DNA of 22,521 bases from Triparma columacea. Lineage: Eukaryota > Sar > Bolidophyceae > Parmales > Triparmaceae. Location of the stretch: assembly GCA_030267965.1 (NCBI GenBank), contig BRYA01000069.1:1-22521 (forward strand), written 5' to 3'. Under the pieces are notes generated by a model, which saw only the letters and a list, made by a program, of their open reading frames with translations, did no database searches and was not told the DNA's origin. A program made the translations under genes and the position numbers. Every line of letters starts with the position of its first letter. The first letter of the stretch is position 1. Shown here piece by piece: positions 17,140 to 22,521 of the stretch.

Positions 17140-17937
17140 ATGGAAGGGTTCGCAAAAGGGGCGATCCTAGGCGAGGTCATGCTCTTCTCGAACGCTGCCT
17201 TTTACGGTGTCAAGATGAACTACGCCTTCTCGGCCTACGGGGAGACCGTGTTTCAGCTCGTCCAGTCCATCTTGATGGTCTGCTTATTCTGCATGTACAA
17301 GCCTCCCAATTCTTTGACAGGCTACGTCCAGCCCTTGGGGGTTTACACCGCGTATCTGGCAGTTGTGTTCCTTTGGCTCCCCCAAGAGCACGCGCACTTC
17401 CTCCCGAAGCTGAACTGGCCCATGGTAATCTGGACGAGGGGCTCCCAGATTGCTTCGAACTATAGGTTGAAATATACGGGGTCACAGTCTCCGCTGACCA
17501 TACTGATGCAGGCGGGGGGGAGTGCGGTGAGGATTTTTACGACTCTCGTAATAATCGGGTTCGACATGAGCTTGCTGATGGGGTACAGTCTTGGGACAGG
17601 GTTGAATTTAACGCTGCTCTGGCAGTGGTTCATATATAGATCAAATGACAAACCTGTAGGTCAGTGGGAGGGTGAAGAGGACCTGAGGGACTTGAAGAAG
17701 ACTCCTAAACGCAAGACCAGGGCCAGCAGCAGGAAGCCGGCGGCGAGGAGCAGCAAGAAGGAGAAGAGCACTACCAAGAAGACACCGGTGACTAAGTCCA
17801 AGAAGACACCGGCGACTAAGTCCAAGAAGACACCGGCGACTAAGTCCAAGAAGACACCGGCAGCCTCTAAGAAAACGGCGAAGACTCCAAAGAGCACGAG
17901 GGCGAGCTCTAGGATTAGGAAGCAAAAGAAAGCCTGA
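17140..17937 (+). CDS. MPDU1-like PQ-loop membrane protein with histone-H1-like tail
   Basis: Intronless, 265 residues, ATG at 17140. The core matches the MPDU1/Lec35 family, which is needed for use of mannose- and glucose-phosphate-dolichol in the ER. NYAFSAYGETVFQLVQSILM (27-46) corresponds to the family's region after the first PQ-loop. SQIASNYRLKYTGSQSPLTI with AGGSAVRIFTTL (about 102-136) corresponds to the second PQ-loop and its GS-x-x-R-I-F-T signature. Hydrophobic segments lie at about 8-25, 34-52, 66-83, 118-150 and 155-173. Two oddities stand out. The first PQ-loop, normally about 60-70 residues before this start, is absent, and no upstream exon was seen. Residues 185-265 are a Lys/Ala/Thr/Pro-rich tail with KSKKTPAT repeats like a histone H1 C terminus. 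It could therefore be a derived paralogue rather than true MPDU1. It converges with the TLC gene (118 bp between stop codons). Confidence 0.75.
   Translation: MEGFAKGAILGEVMLFSNAAFYGVKMNYAFSAYGETVFQLVQSILMVCLFCMYKPPNSLTGYVQPLGVYTAYLAVVFLWLPQEHAHFLPKLNWPMVIWTRGSQIASNYRLKYTGSQSPLTILMQAGGSAVRIFTTLVIIGFDMSLLMGYSLGTGLNLTLLWQWFIYRSNDKPVGQWEGEEDLRDLKKTPKRKTRASSRKPAARSSKKEKSTTKKTPVTKSKKTPATKSKKTPATKSKKTPAASKKTAKTPKSTRASSRIRKQKKA
17776..17868 (+). repeat. 24-bp coding minisatellite in the basic tail
   Basis: Three perfect-length copies of AAGAAGACACCGGCGACTAAG plus TCC (17776-17799, 17800-17823, 17824-17847) and a partial fourth. Each encodes one KKTPATKS unit of the C-terminal tail; copies differ by one base (GTG versus GCG). 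Same unit length as the intronic minisatellite near 10 kb, but a different sequence. Confidence 0.85.
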
Positions 17938-18004
17938 TTGAGTCTCAACGCAGATCTATAAGGGCTAATATATGGGAATCATATTCTGTAAAGCGATAAC
18001 AATT

Positions 18005-18010
18005 TTTATT
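18005..18010 (-). promoter_or_regulatory. Possible polyadenylation signal AATAAA
   Basis: AATAAA on the minus strand, 45 nt beyond the proposed stop codon (18055-18057) of the TLC-domain gene. It is better placed for the spliced form of that gene than for the unspliced stop at 18192. Protist polyadenylation signals vary, so the call rests on position only. Confidence 0.35.
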
Positions 18011-18054
18011 TTGATCGCAGTAGCATGACGAACAAACTTGGGATTTACCTGTTT

Positions 18055-18989
18055 TCATTCCTTCTTCCCCTTCTTGACGTACGTGTCGGGCCACCTGTGT
18101 AGAATTGGAAGCAGGGCGGAAGGACGGACACAACGTAGGGGGTTAGTTTGGTCTCGTGAAGTGCAGTTGCTGGCGAGTTCTATCTCAAATCTCACCATGC
18201 GTTCACCGTGCCGCGGTGGATCTGAACGAACCAAACCAACGATAAAATTAGAAGCCCAGCTATCGTACCCGCGTATAAATAGCTCTCCAAAGGGTTCATG
18301 TCCTTAATTTGGAGTTCGTCCTGGTCCTTAATCCAGAGATATAACCAGCATGGGAAGAGAACGAAACGATGGGAGACGAAGGTGATCCAGAGGAGAGTGC
18401 AGTCAAACTTGTACCAAGCTTGTTGCTTCAAGTGGGGAAGTTCTTTCGTAAGAAATAATGGGACCAGGAAAAGGTTCGTCATTTCGCAGCATCCTGCGAA
18501 CGCCGTCCAGAAGCGGAACCGATCGAAGGCAAAACCCAGCGAGAAGCATGTGATTGAAAGGGCGTGGTGGATCATTAGCTGGATTAGAAGAGCGCCAGAC
18601 TCGGTCTGAATTTGACCAAGGGCTGCAACAATGTTGGAGGCAATATAAATGTAACAGAAAGTATCTCCGCTTTTAGAACTCTGGAAGGCCCTCTCTTTCG
18701 CCCCCTCATAAAGCAGATCAAGTGTACCGGCATGTGCATAGTATACCATTGCGATGAAGAATGGATATTGAGATATATAACCGGCGATGCGTTGCAGCGG
18801 GATTCCCTTCAGAGACGTTGTGAGGTGTAGGATCCCAGTGGTCAAAGCGAAGCTCGCCATCATTGCCCCAATCCAATAGGCGCAGGGAATGAAGCATGTG
18901 CTTAGGGATGAGTACGAGGGAGAGAGGGGCAGAGGTGCGGTCTCCTCATGTGTTGAGAAAAAGTAGTAGAAGTGCGACAGGTAATCCAT
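18055..18989 (-). CDS. TLC-domain membrane protein, probably ER
   Basis: Exon 1 is 18196-18989 (ATG at 18989, 264 codons plus two bases). Exon 2 is 18055-18094. They are joined across a 101-nt intron (donor GTGAGA, acceptor CTACACAG) to give 277 residues. Hydrophobic segments lie near residues 31-58, 68-86, 109-123, 135-153, 160-178, 200-220 and 238-257. The block IHHALSITCFSLGF (about 140-153) followed by CCEMTNLFLVP matches the TLC (TRAM-LAG1-CLN8) pattern of an HH pair and then a Glu/Thr-Asn-x-F motif, as in TLCD4-like proteins. The ceramide-synthase Lag1 signature with a double HHxxT-type centre is not evident, so a lipid-sensing or other TLC role is more likely than ceramide synthesis. 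Splicing replaces an immediate stop (TGG TGA) with WPDTYVKKGKKE, which ends in a KxKxx ER-retrieval pattern. It lies 117 bp downstream of the Doa10-like gene on the same strand. Confidence 0.75.
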
Positions 18990-19105
18990 GAGAAATGTAA
19001 CTGGAAGTCAGATCAGATCTGTATTTGGAGTGGTTTGGGAGTCTGGGGCTGCATGATGCAACAACAGAAAGACGATGCTTTGAATGAATGAAAATAATAT
19101 TGTGA

Positions 19106-22100
19106 CTAATCCTGCTTAGGTTTCCCTCCCTGACTCTCGCCCTCGCCCTTGCCCCTCCCATTGTCCATGTACTCGACCAGCTTCTTCCCCTCTAGAAAAA
19201 GTTCATCCTTTGCGAGGCGTTCCATAATAGCCCAAACTCTCGTCCAGGTGGTGCACTCCCCGATGAGCACGATGAGGGTCGTGAAGGCAAACGCGCGCTG
19301 TACCAATACAGGATCGGGGATGCTGATGGGAAGCCTCATCACCGCTGCTACCACAGTGATGTCTTGGGAGAACTTCATGGTGAACGTGTTGAATACCCAC
19401 GGCGCCAATACTGCACCTGTCCATCCGTATGCTGCGCCCCATATTGCCCTCCCTGTCAGTCTTACGGCGTCCTCTTCTGTGCTCTTGGGGGCCTTCCCTT
19501 TGGTAACGAAGAGCATCACAGTCTCGTGGAACCTTCCAACCTGCTCAGCCAGGGTCTTCCAGTAGCTGTCGCCAACCCCCAGTGCGTCGTCCCCTCCTGC
19601 CGGGCCGTCTGCCCTTTCGTCGTCCTCCTCCCCCCTGATCCAGAATCTCCAAGCCGTCTTGGTCCCCTCCACCCCCCCCCAGCCGCACCAGCACACAGCG
19701 GCGTACATCAGCACAAAACCTGACCTCCAAATCATCCACGAAAGGGCCCACAGTGCAATGTCCTTCCTCAGGACTACGACATTATAGATCCCGCCTATCA
19801 GCACAGGCATGAGTATCACCCAGCGGAACATTGTGAGCAAAAACTTCATACCGGGCCTCGCCCCGTCCCTCACCTCGGCCTCGCCTATCCTTTTCCAACC
19901 CTTCCACTTAATTGCCCAGAAGCACAGCGTCAAAACTACGCCGACTCCGATGGGATCGTGTCTCCATTCTTCCTTCAACCCGAGGGCATCCTGGAGGCAG
20001 TGGCTAAGAAGAATAACAGTCGCCCTCCCAGTCGTAGCGACCACGATTGCGATGAAGTACGCGGCGAATCCGACCTTCATAAGTTTCCTGTTCCCTCCCT
20101 TACCCCCCCATTCCCTTGTGCACATTTCCGTCTCGCTCATGAGTTCATCGCCCCACCTGCGACCAGCAAAACGTGTTGCAAAATGTGTCAGAATAATCGG
20201 TGAGAAATGCATCGCTGGTCACGTATGCGCACGTGCGTTTTCCCCCCACAATGTTAATAGCTCGTCGCTTCGCTCCTCGTCTCATCTCACCTCCACCTGT
20301 GCTGGACCCTCGCTCCCCCGGGCCCCAGGTCGTCCCAGTCTGTCGGTGGTCTTGGGATAAGCTCTTCGCCGCACTCCCTGTACTTGAACTGCGCGGAAAT
20401 GGTTGAATTAGCGCTTTGAATTGTCGAATGCTAAATACTTTCCCTCCCATTCTCACCTGCACCCACAGCTCCTTGTCCTCTCCTCTCTTTCTCTCAAGCG
20501 CTTCCTTCCACTTCATGTGCTTCTCCCCTCCGGCGTTGTCTTCGTACCAATCAACAATGTCGTCGATAGCGTCCACTCCACCCTTTTCGTCCATCCATCG
20601 AGCAAGCTCCATCTTTAAGCCGGACTTCTTGCAGAAGAGGTAAAGCTGCAAAGTGCTGCACAAAAGTTCCCTGAGCTTCCCCTCGTCGTCAAGCTCCTCC
20701 TTGAGACAACAATCATAATCCGAAATCATTTTCCTCCATCCCTTCGCATCTACGTTTTCATCAAAGCCGCCCTTGACCTCGTAGCTGCGACGCGTGAAGC
20801 GACAGCCAAAGAAGGAGCAAAGCGAAGAGCGGGGGGAGGAATGTAATGAGTCGCATGAAGGATTACATAACCCGCGTCAATACAGTCGCTTCGCTATCCT
20901 CTCGGCCCTGCTTCTTCAAGGCTCGTCATTTCTCACCTGTTCAGGACTTCCCTATACCTCCCGTTGTCGCCCTCGCTTATCTTGTCCTTGACCAATTTGA
21001 GGTTGATCATTTGCATCGTCCGAAGCCCCTCGACGCGCACCTTGAAGACGCTCTCCCAATCCTCGCCCAATTTGGGCCCGATGTGTGCCTGGAGGATCTC
21101 GATCCCCTCCCTCTTCTTCGGCAGCCACCTTTCGCAGCCCGCTGCAATGGCGGCCTTGTAGAGGAGGGACCCGATCTTGTTCTTGTTGCTCTCGAGGATA
21201 GTGAGGGTGACGACGTGGACAATTAGGAGTTCGAAGGGGACCTGGAAGCTGGGGGCAAAGTAGCATGTTTGGAACGTTGGCAGGGAGAGGAGGGGGTGGA
21301 TATAGGTGGAGGTGAAGAGGGAGGCTAACGTGACGGCCTGGGCGGGGGAGAGGAGCAAACGAAGCAAGGAATGGGGGAGGAGCGTAGACCAGAGGGTTGT
21401 GTTAGTGCTTCAAACTGTCGCGGCGAGCGAAGCGAGTCGCGGGAGGGGTTGCGTGGAGGGTTAGGATTGTTGCGTAAGAGAACGTGATATCGTTGCTCGC
21501 TTCTTGATTTTTCCCATTCTCACCTCCTTCGTTCCGTAGTACGTCCAGCACTTGTAAGACTCTCCCCTCTTATGCGTGAAGTAATATTTCCCCCCTCGTT
21601 CTCACCTTGACCGCCACCTTCCAGCACACCATGACGAAGCCGTAAAAGACCCCTGACCACACCATCCTCTTCCCCTGCACCCCGATCCCCTCCTTAACCA
21701 TGACCCCCACCACGTCGACCTGCGGCTCCTGCGGCCTGACCCTGTGGGCCATGCACCGAGGGTGCAGCACCTCCCGAAGCTGGAGCAGGGAGACGGTAGT
21801 TAGCAGCATGAAAAATATACCAGCCACCCACGCCCCTAGGAGAGAGACACAGGAGTACTCCGTGAGGCCGGTTAGGGTCCGTCCCATGTAGACTGGTAAG
21901 ATGAACATTTTTATAATGAGGAGACCGAGGACTTTCAGGAGGCGGGCGGGGGCGAGGAACGAGGGAGGTGAGGTGCAGAAGAGGAGGAGGTGGAGGAGGA
22001 GCGTGAGGAAGAGCAGGGACACGAGGAAGGATATCGAGTTTGATACACAGAACCCTGCGATGACGGCGAGCGAAGAGAGCGCGAAAGGGGTTTTGTTAGT

Positions 22101-22521
22101 GTTTCAAAAGCATCGACGGAGCGACGGCGAGCGAAGAGCGCGAAAGGGAGTTTGTTAGTGTTTCAAAATCATCGACGGAGCGATGACGGCGAGCGAAGAG
22201 AGCGCGAAAGGGATTTTGTTAGTGTTTCAAAATCATCGACGTCGCGATAAACCCTCCCTCTTCTTGAGTCCATTCTCACCTGTCGGGTCCTTGCACTCCC
22301 CGCCTAAAAACGTGACCACAAACTCCCCTCCCCCCCACCTTCCGATCCCCTTAATGATGCTTGTGAACGCCGCCAGGTATCCCAGGAAGTAGCCCGCGTT
22401 CCTGCAGGCCTTGGGGAAGGAGTGGAGGGACAGGAGGTCGGATAGGCCGAGGGGGGGAGGATCGTCGGGGTCGAAGTCGTCTTCCTCGAGAAAAAATGGT
22501 TGGGCGGGTTCGGGGGGGGGG
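19106..22521 (-). CDS. Doa10/MARCH6-type ER E3 ubiquitin ligase, C-terminal part (truncated by window)
   Basis: Exons read in minus order: 22280-22521 (continues off the right edge), 21606-22054, 21524-21550, 20937-21337, 20457-20784, 20291-20388 and 19106-20156. Phases agree at every junction and no stop occurs before TAG at 19106. Doa10 (MARCH6, plant SUD1) is a polytopic ER/nuclear-envelope ligase for ERAD; its RING-CH domain is N-terminal and would lie outside the window. Family resemblance: LREVLHP followed by about 35 residues and a hydrophobic WSGVFYGFVMV; the hydrophobic FRWVILMPVLIGGIYNVVVL with a following ALW motif; and especially the extreme C terminus, where WAIMERLAKDELFLEGKKLVEY parallels the MARCH6 end with its K/R-rich, D-x-L-x-G-x-x-L-V-x-Y pattern. 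Eight or more membrane segments are visible. The 27-nt exon and its 55-nt upstream intron are the least certain part; a Pro/Asp-rich acidic segment lies near the right edge. The start of the gene is not in the window. Confidence 0.7.
22062..22247. repeat. 62-bp tandem repeat inside an intron
   Basis: Three copies beginning GACGGCGAGCGAAG at 22062, 22123 and 22185, each with a GCGAAAGGG core and a GTTAGTGTTTCAAAA segment. They lie entirely within the proposed intron 22055-22279 of the Doa10-like gene. Related fragments occur in other introns of the same gene, for example 21395-21440. Confidence 0.85.

Noticed and set aside
16944..17465. 173-codon plus-strand frame overlapping the MPDU1-like gene start
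   Set aside because: It overlaps the family-matching ORF in another frame and its sequence is composition-driven.
12456..22521. Bacterial-style operon of minus-strand genes
   Set aside because: Genes are split by introns, have a mitochondrial presequence and ER features, and no ribosome-binding sites or terminators are seen.

Overview
The window is eukaryotic nuclear DNA: protein genes are split by short introns (55 to about 430 nt) with GTGAG/GTAAG donors and CAG acceptors, and one product carries a mitochondrial presequence. It reads like a compact protist genome, most plausibly a stramenopile alga; that placement is inference. The left edge looks like a chromosome end, with an 18-bp telomere-like repeat (1-112) followed by about 680 nt almost free of G on the + strand (146-823).

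Layout: (i) 840-8042, minus, is a giant ORF of 2400 residues with three to four START-like lipid-binding domains and a tandemly duplicated XK-related-like membrane module. (ii) 8043-11684 is a repetitive region that I interpret as the 5' part of the same gene. It holds eleven tiny exon-like blocks (33, 39 or 45 nt), each bounded by splice signals, between a start exon at 11507-11684 and the giant ORF; all junctions are in the same phase and the joined frame has no stop. The introns contain 24-bp and 11-bp minisatellites. (iii) 11685-12455 is intergenic with a 98-bp direct repeat. (iv) 12456-14406, minus, is mitochondrial proline dehydrogenase with two EF-hands, two exons. (v) 14716-16696, minus, is a five-exon gene for a secretory coiled-coil membrane protein with a Cys-x-x-Cys ladder. 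(vi) 17140-17937, plus, is an intronless MPDU1/PQ-loop-like membrane protein with a histone-H1-like basic tail. (vii) 18055-18989, minus, is a TLC-domain membrane protein whose last short exon supplies an ER-retrieval-like C terminus. (viii) 19106 to the right edge, minus, is the C-terminal part of a Doa10/MARCH6-type ER E3 ubiquitin ligase in at least seven exons, cut by the window end.

The genes do not form an operon. A loose theme is membrane and lipid biology: START lipid transfer with an XK-like module, dolichol-linked MPDU1-like, TLC, and ER-associated degradation by Doa10. Proline dehydrogenase belongs to mitochondrial amino-acid catabolism. All splice models are read by eye from signals, phase and open frame; no transcript evidence was available.
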